Positions 45,600-55,946 of a stretch of DNA of 64,000 bases are shown here, piece after piece. The stretch's first letter is position 1; every line of letters begins with the position of its first letter. Where the stretch lies: contig MNCI01006893.1 in assembly GCA_015680685.1 (NCBI GenBank), forward strand, positions 1-64,000, given 5' to 3'. This stretch comes from Gnetum montanum. Its lineage: Eukaryota > Streptophyta > Gnetopsida > Gnetales > Gnetaceae. The notes under the pieces are model-generated. The model had not been told where the DNA came from. It saw nothing but the letters and a program-made list of their open reading frames with translations, and searched no databases. The translations under genes and the position numbers were made by a program.

Positions 45600-46075
45600 A
45601 ACCCAATTTAAGGTCTTAGTAGACCATGATTTTGCTATTTTAAGGTGCTAGTAGACCGTTGGGCCCAATTTAAGGTCTTGGAAAACTGTGTTATGCCAAT
45701 TTAGCATCATAGTGGATGACTGCACTAGTTTAGCATCATAATAGATGTGCTATGCCAGTTTAGCATCATAGAGGACAACTATGCTAGTTTAGCATCATAG
45801 CACACATGCTATGCTAGTTTAGCATCATAGTAGATGTGCTATGCTAGTTTGGCATTATAGCATATGATTACAATAGTTTAGCATCATAGCGGACGAATTG
45901 TGCTAGTTTAGCATCATAGTAGACAAGACGTGCCAATTGAGCATCATAGAGAAAAATTATGTTAATTTCGCATCATAGTAGATGACTACGCTAGTTTAGC
46001 ATTATAGTAGATGTGTTGTGCTAGTTTAGCACCATAGCAAACATGCTATGCTAGTTTAACACTATAGCAAATGAC
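45600..46075 (-). repeat. B tandem arrays: 13 units of about 30 bp plus three or four of a second type
   Basis: On the plus strand 45,605-45,690 holds 'CAATTTAAGGTCTTAGTAGA' type units. Then from 45,692 thirteen units of about 30-31 bp follow with core AGTTTAGCATCATAGTAGA. On the minus strand the core reads CTATGATGCTAAACT, the motif found in F at 12,138, 13,651 and 15,460. Confidence 0.85.
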
Positions 46076-46179
46076 TTCTTACCTTTCTTGATTGATGTGC
46101 AATGTTATATGCTAGATATAGTAGTACTTCAAGTAAAAATGGTTCACTAGATTGAAAAACTCATTGATCAATAAGATCG

Positions 46180-47250
46180 AATGCTCAATTTTCATAGTCT
46201 TTAGTGACTAGGAAAGGCCCTTCCTCGTTGGCTGAGAATTTATCTACAAGTTCATGAATGGCCTTGAGGACTAGGTCCACTTTCCTAATCAAGCGTTAAT
46301 GCTAGTTGTGATGATGCTCTTGTTGTTGCCTTTCTTGATAACATTTAATGCGATCAAGCATACACATGCACTCTATTGAGTCAAGTTCTATAGTTCTCAA
46401 CTCATTGTTATGACCTTCATTGATGAAGTTAAAGAGAATCACCTGGAGTAATGAAAGCTACAATTCAAGCAGAAAAACTACTTCAGATCCATAGATAACG
46501 CTATAAGGTGTCATACATGTTATCATTGAATACATCCTATGGTAGTCCAGGAGTGCATAGACTAGTTGCTTGTGCCATTATTATTTGATATTACTTAGCA
46601 TCTTCTTGAGAAGGTTGACAATGACCTTATTAGTGGCCTTCGCTTGGCCATTTTCCTAAGGGTAGTATGGCAATGAAAAGGAGTGCTTAATGTCAAAGTG
46701 TTCACAAAAGGCTTTGGTTTTGGTGCTACTAAAATATAATCAATTATCTATCACTATGATTGTGGGTAAACCAAAATGGGTCACTATGTTATCCAACATG
46801 AACTTGCAAACATACTATGATGTTGTTTTCCTAAGAGGGATAGCTTCGATCCAGTTAGTGAAATATTCCGTTGTGGTTATTATGAAGCTATGCCTTGCAG
46901 ATGACTTAGGCATTATGGTTTTGATAATGTCCAAGCCCTAGCATTGAAATGACCACATGATTTGCATTCTATGCAATTCAATTGGTGGAACATGCATTAA
47001 GTTGTTACGTTGTTAACCAGTGTCCCATATTTTGACTTTTGAGATGCAATTTCTTTCCATGTAAGGAGAATAATAGCCTAGCTACCTAATTTTTATTGTC
47101 ATTTCCCTAGGTGCTATGTGACCTCTACATAGTCCTTCATGGACTTACTCTATGATTTTTTTTGCTTAATTTTCACTTACGTAGGTTATTAGTATGCCAT
47201 CATAGGATTTATGACATAACGTGTTATCTCCTATGATGATGTACTACTAT
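46180..47250 (-). pseudogene. Integrase of B
   Basis: VHEGLCRGHIAPREMTIKI (about 47,150) starts the zinc-binding part. The core reads MWSFQCWGLDIIK-like (46,950), HFGLPTIIVIDN (46,770), YFSSTKTKAFCEHFDIKHSF, YYPQENGQAKATNKVIVNLL (46,640) and WHKQLVYALLDYHRM. The two catalytic Asp are kept (LD and IDN), but the catalytic Glu is Lys (AAG for GAG). The C-terminal part to 46,180 reads RLIRKVDLVLKAINE.. and ..SANEEGPFLVTKDYE, the typical 'GpF.V' end. This enzyme would join the element's ends to target DNA; the copy is broken by stops. Confidence 0.85.
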
Positions 47251-47449
47251 GAACATTTACATACTATGTCCTTTTGAGTAGGGGTTAAATGTTGCAGAGG
47301 ATCACCTTGGAGAAAGTACACCTTGATATCATTGTACTGCTCTTTTGCATGGATGGTGCTAACTATGGTTATGGATGTGTCTTCTATGGTTTGCATGATA
47401 GGTGTACTGTAATCCACCACTAAGGTGGAAAATGTGTTAAACATGCTAG

Positions 47450-47790
47450 GTACTATGCTAAGGGCTAATGCTGCAAGTGCATTGGAAATAACATTTTTAC
47501 CCCTGGGAACACGCTAGACATTAGCAACTACAAAGTGTTGGAGTAAGTGTTTTGCCAAGTCACAGTAAGGCTATAAATATTGTGCCTTCCAAGTATAAAC
47601 CTCTATTACCTAATTGACCACTATTTGTGAATCTCCTCGTATCATTATGCATTGGATTCCTAGGTTGCATGCTGCAAGAATGCCTTGGAAGAGACCTTTG
47701 TACTCCACCACAATGTTGGTGCAAAGAAATGTGAAATGATATATGAAAGGTCTGATCTCCCTAGAAGGAAATGTTATAATAGCAGTAGTG
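47450..47790 (-). pseudogene. Second (archaeal-type) RNase H of B, Tat hallmark
   Basis: NIVVEYKGLFQGILAACNLG, IQCIMIRGDSQIVVN and HFVVANVQRVPRGKNVISNA, then LAALAL. These are the 'nEAEYeALi.GL..A..lG...l.v.gDSqLvvnQv' and 'v..vpReeN..ADaLAkla' blocks that define the extra RNase H of Tat elements. The last catalytic Asp reads Asn (SNALA). It lies 170 bp after the normal RNase H end. Confidence 0.85.
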
Positions 47791-47959
47791 CTACCCCCTC
47801 AAGAGGTTGGAGCTCTATCAAAATGTAAGAGTGTCTTGTAGTTATTGGACACTTGGCTAATAGTACTAACATGCTTGTCTAGGAATTCTAGGTCTATGGT
47901 GGCTTGATCATCTACTGGCAAAGCTATAAGTTATGCGACTATAGCTTAACCTTTGGTTG

Positions 47960-48440
47960 AAGCTTGTGTGACATAATGTAGATCAAACTCTACTATTATT
48001 TCTTTCCACCATGTGATTTGACTACTTTCATAGATATTTGTTGTTATTACTTGGAGTACATTGTTCTTGCAAATGATGTTAACTTGGCTATGGAAGAGGT
48101 AATGCCTTCACTTCTTTAGTGAGAAGACTAGGGTGAGGCAATACTCTTCCACATCATTGTATCTCATTTCATGGGCTACTAATGCATGGCTTAGGTAGTA
48201 GATTGGGACCTCTGCACCATCATCTTGCTTTTGGTAAAGTAGAGAAGCAATGGATGCATCAAGAGTAGCAAGGTAGATGTAAAAAGACTTATCTCCTTAC
48301 AAAGGATGAACCATAGGTAGTTGTGCTAGCTCTTGCTTAACATTGTCAAATGCTTGTTAGCACTGAGCTATCCACTTGAAGTAGGCTTCTTTCTTAAGAA
48401 AATGGTACATTGGTTGTAACTTATCGGTTAACTGGGTGAT
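47960..48440 (-). pseudogene. RNase H (retroviral type) of B
   Basis: FYIYLATLDASIASLLYQK, then VPIYYLSHALVAHEMRYNDV followed by EEYCLTLVFSLKK. This matches 'l.lYla.s..AisaaLv.e.......V.yiSr.L..aE.rY...EK..lalv.a..kLr' of Tat elements. NIYESSQITWWKEIIVEFDL ends it. Confidence 0.8.
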
Positions 48441-49170
48441 AAACCTATGTATGAATTGTAATCTACCCTATAATTTTCATAGCTCCTTAAGGTTATTTGT
48501 TAGTGCTAAGCTGGTTATGACCTTGACCTTGTTGAGACCTACGTGTATACTTGCTTCAGATACTACAAAGTTGAGCATCCTACCCATCCTAATGCCAAAA
48601 ACATACTTCTTGGGGTTTAGCCTAAGCTCGTGTTTCAGGCAATGTTTAAGCACTAAGTCTAAGTCATTTGTGTGGTTTTGGGCCACTTTGGACTTAATTG
48701 TAGTATCATCTATGTAGTCATTGAGAAAACTTCGCATGTATTCACTAAAGATATATGTCATTGCTCGTTGGTATGTTGCTCCTGCATTCTTTAGTCCAAA
48801 AGGCATCATTATGTAGTAAAACATACCCTAAGGGGTTATGAAGGTTATACTGAGCTAGTGTTCAAGGTTGATCCTAATCTAGTTATAGCCTGAGAACCTA
48901 ACCATGAAGGACAACAAGGCGTGTCTAGCCATGGTATCAATCAATTGATCGATACTAGGCAACAGAAAATCATCTTTGATGGTTGCATTGCTTACCTCCC
49001 AGAAGTCTATGCAAATGCATATGCTTCCATTTTTCATGGGCACAACCACAATGTTTGAGACCTAATCAACATAGTAAATAGCCCAAATGAAACTAACTTT
49101 GTAGAGCTTGGTGATCTCATCATAGATTGCCAATGCCACCTTAAGCCAAACCTTGCATAATTTTTGTTTA
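48440..49170 (-). pseudogene. Reverse transcriptase of B (Tat type)
   Basis: Blocks in order: VVPMKNGSICICIDFWEVSN (49,050), DDFLLPSIDQLIDTMARHAL, LSFMVRFSGYNQIRI-like, then an open stretch 48,824-48,480 with MFYYIMMPFGLKNAGATYQR, DYIDDTTIKSK and HCLKHELRLNPKKYVFGIRM. The active-site block reads Y-I-D-D with both Asp kept, flanked by the 'MPFGLKNAGATYQR' block conserved in Gypsy RT. This 115-codon stretch is the best preserved pol segment in the window. Confidence 0.9.
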
Positions 49171-49214
49171 AATAGTTTGATGCAAGGATCAAGGATGATG
49201 TTATGTTGGACTAG

Positions 49215-49541
49215 CTAGGGATCTAGGCTTGGCATGTCTTCATATGACCATGCAAATGCTTTGATGTTATTGTTAAGCACTCCAGTGATTTCTTGAGCAT
49301 ATTTGGGTTCTAGCGAGGAGCTTAGTTTTAACATTGGCAACTCATTGTTATTGGTTGCCATAGGGCTCTCACCAAGGGGATCCTCTATGATATCCCTTGC
49401 CTCTATATTGAGGGCCTTAACTAGATGGTCAGGGTAATCTAGTGGTGCTTCTATAGATTTTATGTACTTGTTGTCAGTGGTAGGCTCAAGGTCTAGGTAA
49501 TGAGGGTCAATGCATCGCTTAATATTGCCATGAGGCCCCAT
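49215..49541 (-). pseudogene. Pre-RT segment of B pol
   Basis: A 108-codon frame without stops. LGESPMATNNNELPMLKLSS comes before EITGVLNNNIKAFAWSYEDM, then PSLDP. 'l.eyk.vFAWsy.DMpGLdp' is the fixed block before Gypsy/Tat RT. The catalytic RT blocks follow after a few stops. Confidence 0.85.
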
Positions 49542-49559
49542 GAGGACCCAAGGTGAGAA

Positions 49560-51060
49560 GATCTGCTCCTACATAGCCATGTCATCTTCCTACAAAATAA
49601 ACTAGAAAAACATTAAGTGGCACTCATTTTAAAAAATTTGATATGCATGGATGAGGAAAAGTAATCTGATGAAATTTTCCTAAGTATGCATGCAAGTTGT
49701 TATGGGAGGTAAACATGTGGTACTGGTTTTAGGACTTGGCAGGCTATGGATGCATCAAACATGCCATTCTAGGGAGGGTTGGTCATGCTTGGAAGTGGAA
49801 TCAACTTGTGCATTTATAGGACAATGAAAAATCCTGATTTTGGACTAAGTATTATTAACTACACTCTCATCCAACTATGCTCTCCACTAGGCATTCTATG
49901 GTGAAAGTAATCCCTAGTTGATGGATCATTAAATGATCCTAGGAGGGTATATAGGCACAGTTTCCCCATGGTAACTTGTCATTTTTGCCATTTCACTACA
50001 ATCTTGGGAACATACTCCTACCATTGCTTCTACCATCACTGCTAGTGGAGAGCGTAGTTAGGAGAAAGATGATGCACTAGAGTGGATGCCTTCATCCAAG
50101 GCTGACAAGCATAGACGAGGGAGACAAAGCACTACGACACCTATTGTAGGCATGCATGGAGGAGAGGAGTTTGTCAATGTTAGCTAGGTACACTAACTAC
50201 ACTCTTCCCCTTTGTTCATCTTCTATTTCATTTTTCCTACTTTTTATATTAAGAGCTTTGGAAGCGTAGTCTCGTATGTTGCCTTGTGCACCCTGCCATG
50301 GTAGTGGCCACCAAGGTTGTGCATTGCCATGTCATGGCATGCCTCTTTGCTAGTGTCATGATCATGCCTTGTATAACATGATCGTAATCTATGGTATGGC
50401 TTTGCATGGTGGTAAGGGTTTGGCCTATTTTGGGCCATGAGTTTAGGGCCTTTTGGTGGCCCTGCAACATGGTTACAGTGGCCACCATTGCACCCTAAGG
50501 CATGGCTGTAGGGGCCACAACCATCACTTTGTGTCACAACATGGTTACTAGGGCCATAATTACAATTGTTTTTGCATGATGTAAGGGTAAGGATTGCAAG
50601 ATTTGAGCACCATGGCATGACCATGCAAAGCCAAGGCTACCATTGCATAGTGCAATGTGGCCATAGTGTTCATGGCTACTATTGTGTACTGTAGCCATAG
50701 CTATAGGGGGCTATGGCTACGAGGGACAACCTATCACACATGTGAGGGCAATAGACTACACTCTCCACAACTACATCCAAGACTACTTTATCCATAGATG
50801 GAGAGTAGCTACTACTAGGTGTCTATTTTCAAACTACGCTCTCCATGTTCCAGAGTGTAGTTGTGGATAGTCTGAGAGTTACTCAAAATTTTACTATTTT
50901 GGGACTACGTAATCCACTAAGGTAGTCCAAAGTTAGAAGAAATTTTTGCTAACTATGCATAGTGCTGAACTTGCAAAATGTAGTGCTAAACCTGCAAAAA
51001 TATATTATTAATCCTACAAAATGTGCTATACCATAATGAGTGCCAGGCACATTGAAGAAG
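49560..51060. other. Low-complexity, LTR-like tract within B
   Basis: 49,850-49,900 (AACTACACTCTCATCCAACT, then ATGCTCTCCACTAGG) closely matches the B LTR at 59,803-59,836. 50,740-50,920 is again 'ACTACGCTCTCCA' text. 50,280-50,720 is a degenerate array of 'CATGGCTAxxGGGGCCAxxA' words, which produces a His/Cys-rich 126-codon minus-strand frame of no coding value. It may be a remnant of another Tat LTR. Confidence 0.5.
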
Positions 51061-51099
51061 TTAATCAACGTCCTACACCTACGGGGCCCTAGAATGTAT

Positions 51100-53990
51100 T
51101 GTCAAAATTGCATTTCTTCTAATTTATGTTAAAAATTTATAATGTATATATTAAAATTTTACCTCTATGCATGTATACTAATGCTTTGACTATTGCTTGA
51201 TAATTATAGGATGCTACGGAAGCCCGTTTTGATAGTGGTTGAGCTCGTAGCCATCTAATGTTGCATGAGCAAACCCATCCCTAACATTTCTACACAAAAT
51301 ATGTGAGTGGACCATTAGGTGGTGTGGTTTCAATAGGAGCTCAAGAGTTCTTGAAATACCTATTGTAGCAATTTAGTGTAATCATGTGGTTACACTTGAC
51401 GGTGGAGGCTACTAGTGCCATTATTGAGATGTTGTTACCCAAGGCTAACACTAGCATCTTGAAGTTCATCTCAAATGAGGCTACTACAAGAATTGATGGG
51501 GCAAGTGGTTCAAGTAGAGGTTCTAGGAGCATTTGATAGCTATTCAGGGTATGGCACATGATGAGGTTTGCTTATTATAATAAAAGCAACACCCTTTTTA
51601 TTGTATAGTGGGTGTATACCCTATTCTAGGACCCACCTAGAACAGTCTATTGCATTGAAGTGTAAGTGGTTTTATAGCTCTTGTAATTTTTTGTGCTACT
51701 CACCTATGTTAAGAGGTTAACAACCCATGATTAATGCCAGGTTTAAAGTTGATGAGGAGGGCTTGGATGATGAGGCAAATGCTCTAGCCTTAACCTACAT
51801 TGCTCTGGAGGTTTTTTCATCAAGCATAAATGTTTGGGCAATCATGATTAAGTAGGTGCAACACAATCTAGAGACCTATACCTCTTGGTACCTAAAGGCA
51901 TATGAGTGATGCAGGATCCATGGTTGGTTGGATGAGGATTGTGCTGTTGGTGAGATTAATGCTGAGGAGGTGTTTGTAGTGCCACCCCCGTCTCACACCC
52001 CATTTGTACAATGTACATATCTATGTTTTGGCTCATGTGTGTGCTTGTGTGTGCCTTTTAGTTTACCTCATTTCGATGATGCGAACATTTTTTTGCTTTT
52101 TGTTGTAGTGGTAGTTGCCTCAATTGAGATGATGATGATCATCATGGGTCACACAGAGGCCACCCTCATCATGAAATATGGTGATGTAGATGGTTGGCAA
52201 CACTAGTTGTGTCACAAAGTGCTAGATGCATTGATGGCTTAGCTAATGCATGCTAGGTTAATGGACCTATTCTTAGCAATTAGCTTGCATATCCTAGTGG
52301 TTGAAATGGTCACCATCATCAATGCCTTTAGCAATGACATTAGGAAGTACATCACCTTAGTGCACGATGTGATGGTAGTGTTGGAAATTAATGAAGCCTT
52401 CCTTGCTAATCTTTTTAGCATCCCTATTGATGGCCCGATGATTGTCAATAAGGATAGTAGGGAGGTGGACCATAGAGGGGAGATCAAGGACAAGTTGAGG
52501 GACACTCAATCTATCAAAGGCATACCAATCAAAGATGTGCTAGTGCCTAAGGTGTAGGAGCTCTACCCTCTGTTCTATGCTCATGCCTTTCCAAAGTTAC
52601 TTTCCCAAGGAAAGATCCTAGGGGTGGAATAGGCAAGGATGATGAAAGAGGTATTACTAGAGGGTGCAAGGTTCAACTAGGCCATGAACATAGTGACCAA
52701 CCTATACGTAGAGATTTCTAGGCTTCGATTCCACCTCTAGGCAAGGTCCCATGTCCACTTTGCATTCTTCATAAGATACCTATGAAGGTTCACAAAGCTT
52801 TTGGTCATGCAAGATGATGAGCGATGAGTGGTGTAGGACTATGAGCAATAGTCCAAGTCATGGATCAAGCATATGTTCTTGACCACACATGCACAAGATC
52901 CCCTAGAGGGGATCAATGAGTTATTATCAGTAATGACCAAGGGTCCTATGGGACACTCGTATTATTTGTGCAATAGTATAGGCAAGGGTTCTTTAGTTGA
53001 CATCGAGGACATAAGTAAGATAGATCACTACATAGTAGAGATAGTGGGTCCATCTAAGGCCAATATCAAGAGCCCACATCCTCAAGAGGAAGCCATTCTT
53101 AAGATTAGGAAGCCAAGAAACAAGAGGATCCGAATCAAGCTTCAAAGCTTGCATGTAGATCTTGTAAGTAAGTATGCATAGATTCTTAGATGTCTTAGTT
53201 GTAATTATGTATATATTTTTATTTTTATGTCTTTCCTTTTATGTTATACTATCGATTAGAAAATGATATTCTATGCATAGTGATGTGCTATATGTGCACA
53301 TGTGTTTTAATTACAAAATAAGAAGAAGAGAGGGCTACAAGACCAATGGCTAAGGTGGCAGTGGAGGAAGCACCTCTCAGGTTGAGGAGGAGGTGTCTCA
53401 TGGAGATGAGCTTCATAAGGTAATAGAGGCCATCCTATAGTTGGAAGAATAGGGTTGCTCCACCCTGATGGGGGTGATTTTGATACTTTGTTTGATGGTA
53501 CATAGCTAGGTGAGCCCCCTACACTCATGCATAAGGGCTTGCTAGGTAATCCACTTGTATTACCATATGTCTTCCCTTCTTTGCTCTAGTACCTTTAGCT
53601 ATTATGCTATATTCTAATTACATCATTGCATTACAACATTAGATATTCTTGCTAGTGGTCCTACATCTACTTACCACATGGAGCCATGGGTAGCGATGCT
53701 AGATAAATTCACCTTCATGGAAGGCATTGTTGAAAACATGGTGGACCACTTGTGACAAGTGGACCTAGAGCTCGATATGTGTGTGATGTTGTTCCACTTT
53801 ATTCTATCTTTTTTACTACTAAATACTTAGTTTTTGGCTAATATTAATTGATTATTGTATCCCTATAGGTTTAAGGTAAAATATAGGATGTGTAGGAGTA
53901 AATGGTAGGTAGGCACCTAGCACATTTTAAACTAAGGGGATACCTTAGTCACGTGATTACTTCCTAATCTAATGTGGGTTAGGGGGCATG
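51100..53990 (+). pseudogene. Unrecognised plus-strand gene-like tract with intron-like joints
   Basis: This lies inside B in the opposite orientation, between its protease and RT. Intron-like signals alternate with open frames. An acceptor TTGATAATTATAG precedes 51,211. A donor TGTAAGTGG lies near 51,661. A frame (RFKVDEEGLDDEANALALTY) runs from 51,740. A T-rich acceptor TTTTTGTTGTAG lies at 52,108. One frame extends 52,110-53,165, broken by a few stops, with MVTIINAFSNDIRKYITLVH, NIVTNLYVEISRLRFHL and FLTTHAQDPLEGINELLSVM. It ends at a donor CTTGTAAGTAAG (53,163). Shorter exon-like pieces follow to 53,990. Several stops are TAG where CAG fits. I recognise no family; a captured host gene or a class II transposon gene are both possible. 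Confidence 0.45.
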
Positions 53991-54019
53991 TAGGGTCTAG
54001 ATTGTACTATTCAGTAGTC

Positions 54020-55020
54020 TCTTTGATCCTTTCTTGCTATGTCAAATGGTAGTTTTCCCAAAGGAAATCTTCCAGTAGGTCACCAGCTTTTTCTATCTTT
54101 TTAGGTATGTCCACCTTATGCATTGCATCATTTGTCATAGGCATGTCATTAGGAAATTCAAATTCTAACCCCTACTCTATATCTATCTTTTTGATGGCCA
54201 AAGGAATAATGTTATCACCATGGATGATAACTTCACCACATTCATATGACTTGTAATTGGGCCAGCCATGGTCTGCCAAATATTAAGTTAAAGCCCAACA
54301 TCTCCTCTACGATAATGAATTCAAAAGTGGTAAATAATTGCTCTCCTACTACAAAAGCTATCATGACAGTGCCGTTAATGATGATGCATGACCCGTTGAA
54401 GGATTTTAGACACATGGTTTTTGTTAGTGTAATCTAATCTGTGAGGCCTAGTTTGTTCACAATGGTGTACTGAATTACATTTGTTGCTACTCCATCATCA
54501 ATGTGCACTCTCTGAATCTTGCATTGCCTGACACATATGGTGATGAACATGGGGGATGTTATGACCCTACCCCTCTTAGGGTTGACCTTAATTACTTCTT
54601 TGTAAAACACTAGGAATGTGGAACTTAATTCTTGTAGTGTAGGAGGCAAGATCACTGCATGGATGAAACTCTCATCCATAGGGATGTCCTTCGTGACATG
54701 AATGAAGGTCAACATCCATACTAGTGCTTTGTGGTGGATATATGAGGTTATGATTAGGTCATACAAGCTTGATTGTGTGTTCTTCTATTTGAGTGCTTAC
54801 TTAACTTGGTCTAATGCATCCATGAAGTCTTTGCCATTAGTTGCACTTTTGTTGGTTTTGACTTCTTCCATGTGTCCTAAAAGATGGATATCTCTTAGAG
54901 GCAACTTAGGCTTTGGTTGCTTAGTTTGCTTAAGGGCCTTAGTGCCCCCTTGTAATTTTCTTGTCATGGTCTATTCAGTTGCCTTGGCCATCGGGACCAC
55001 AGATATGGGTACTAGCTTTG
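54020..55020 (-). pseudogene. Aspartic protease region of B
   Basis: A frame of 110 codons (54,766-54,434) includes KDIPMDESFIHAVILPPTLQ and RVHIDDGVATNVIQYTIVNK. It then continues through ..KSFNGSCIIINGTVMIAF, VVGEQLF, FEFIIVEEMLGFNLIFGRPW to 54,240, and a linker (VIIHGDNIIPLAIKKID) follows to about 54,020. The same blocks in the same order stand in F at 14,340-14,780. The upstream 55,020-54,770 segment corresponds to F 14,040-14,300 (YLSSCMEEVKANI / HLLGHMEEVKTNK-type text). Confidence 0.8.
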
Positions 55021-55025
55021 GTGGA
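55021..55025. repeat. Target-site duplication of the solo LTR, left copy
   Basis: GTGGA is repeated at 55,942-55,946. Confidence 0.8.
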
Positions 55026-55941
55026 TGATGGGCGGCTAGGTACCCCTATGCCCAACCATACAAATCACGGGCGTTCACACGTGACTCGGTCGAATTCCAT
55101 AGATTGTAAGCACTTAACATACACTAAACTCTAACCAGTGAAACCTTGGGTTAGAACGGTCGTTGTCCTCCTAATCTCACTTGTGAGGTTCTGATTACAT
55201 TCGTTAAGTGAGTTTAAGGCTAATGATTTTTATAGCTTTTTGCATATCTTTTGGAGGATAATTTAAGGTATGAAAAGGAAGGAATAAACTATTATCTAAT
55301 CTATAATTATCCTAGATTATACTCTAACTATTCCTAGCATAAGTATCTGATCCCATCTTCCGAGCATGTTCTGAACATCTCTTAACACTTATGGGTTAGC
55401 AGATGCTAAGTGTCACTGGGCTTACCAAGTGTTTGATTTACGTTCGAGATGGTTGTACTTATGGCCTTTATGCGCTATAAATTAGTGATAGCGATTAAAA
55501 TAACAATAATAGAAACTTAAGTAATTAACAGGTAACTAACAAAGCATAAACATCTTAAACTACTGAATGCATAAAATAGCTAAGTCCAAATGCTGCAAGG
55601 AATGCTTGAATAGTTCGTCTTTATTGTTGGCCTGCCAATGGGCTCAGATACATCAATGCTTGAATAAAGAGCTGATCACTTTTCTTACACCTGCTACGGG
55701 CACTTGGAAAATATTCTATCTCCTACAGGAACAAACTACAAGAGCTTCACTACAACTAACTAAAAGATGCCTAAATGAGGCAGAAGGCCCTCTTATTTAT
55801 AGGCTGAGATAGGCGGCTACCCTAAATGGGGCCATGTCGACATAGGGAGGTTACGTCGATGGGCCCGCGTTGACGCAGCCGCATATACACAACCCTGTAT
55901 ACACGGCCCAGTCAACGCATTGACTTAATGACACTTCATTA
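55026..55941 (-). mobile_element. Solo Athila-type LTR inside B
   Basis: On the minus strand it begins TAATGAAGTGTCATTAAGTC (the first G is changed to A; D has TGATGAAG) and ends GCCGCCCATCA. GTGGA stands on both sides. Neither a PBS nor a PPT is adjacent, so it is a solo LTR left by recombination between two LTRs. The TATA box (minus) is at 55,793-55,801. CpG sites are frequent around 55,850-55,900 (GCCCGCGTTGACGCAGCC), unlike its surroundings, so this is probably the youngest insertion in the window. Confidence 0.85.
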
Positions 55942-55946
55942 GTGGA

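Noticed and set aside
45690-46075. CRISPR-like array of 30-bp repeats
   Set aside because: Units are contiguous and degenerate without unique spacers, inside a plant LTR retrotransposon.
50244-50624. 126-codon minus-strand frame rich in His and Cys
   Set aside because: It is produced by a degenerate array of CATGG/GGCCA words in an LTR-like tract. Spacing of His/Cys fits no zinc-finger pattern.
54246-54437. Plus-strand frame over 54.25-54.44 kb
   Set aside because: It is the antisense of the B protease, whose minus-strand blocks are conserved with F.
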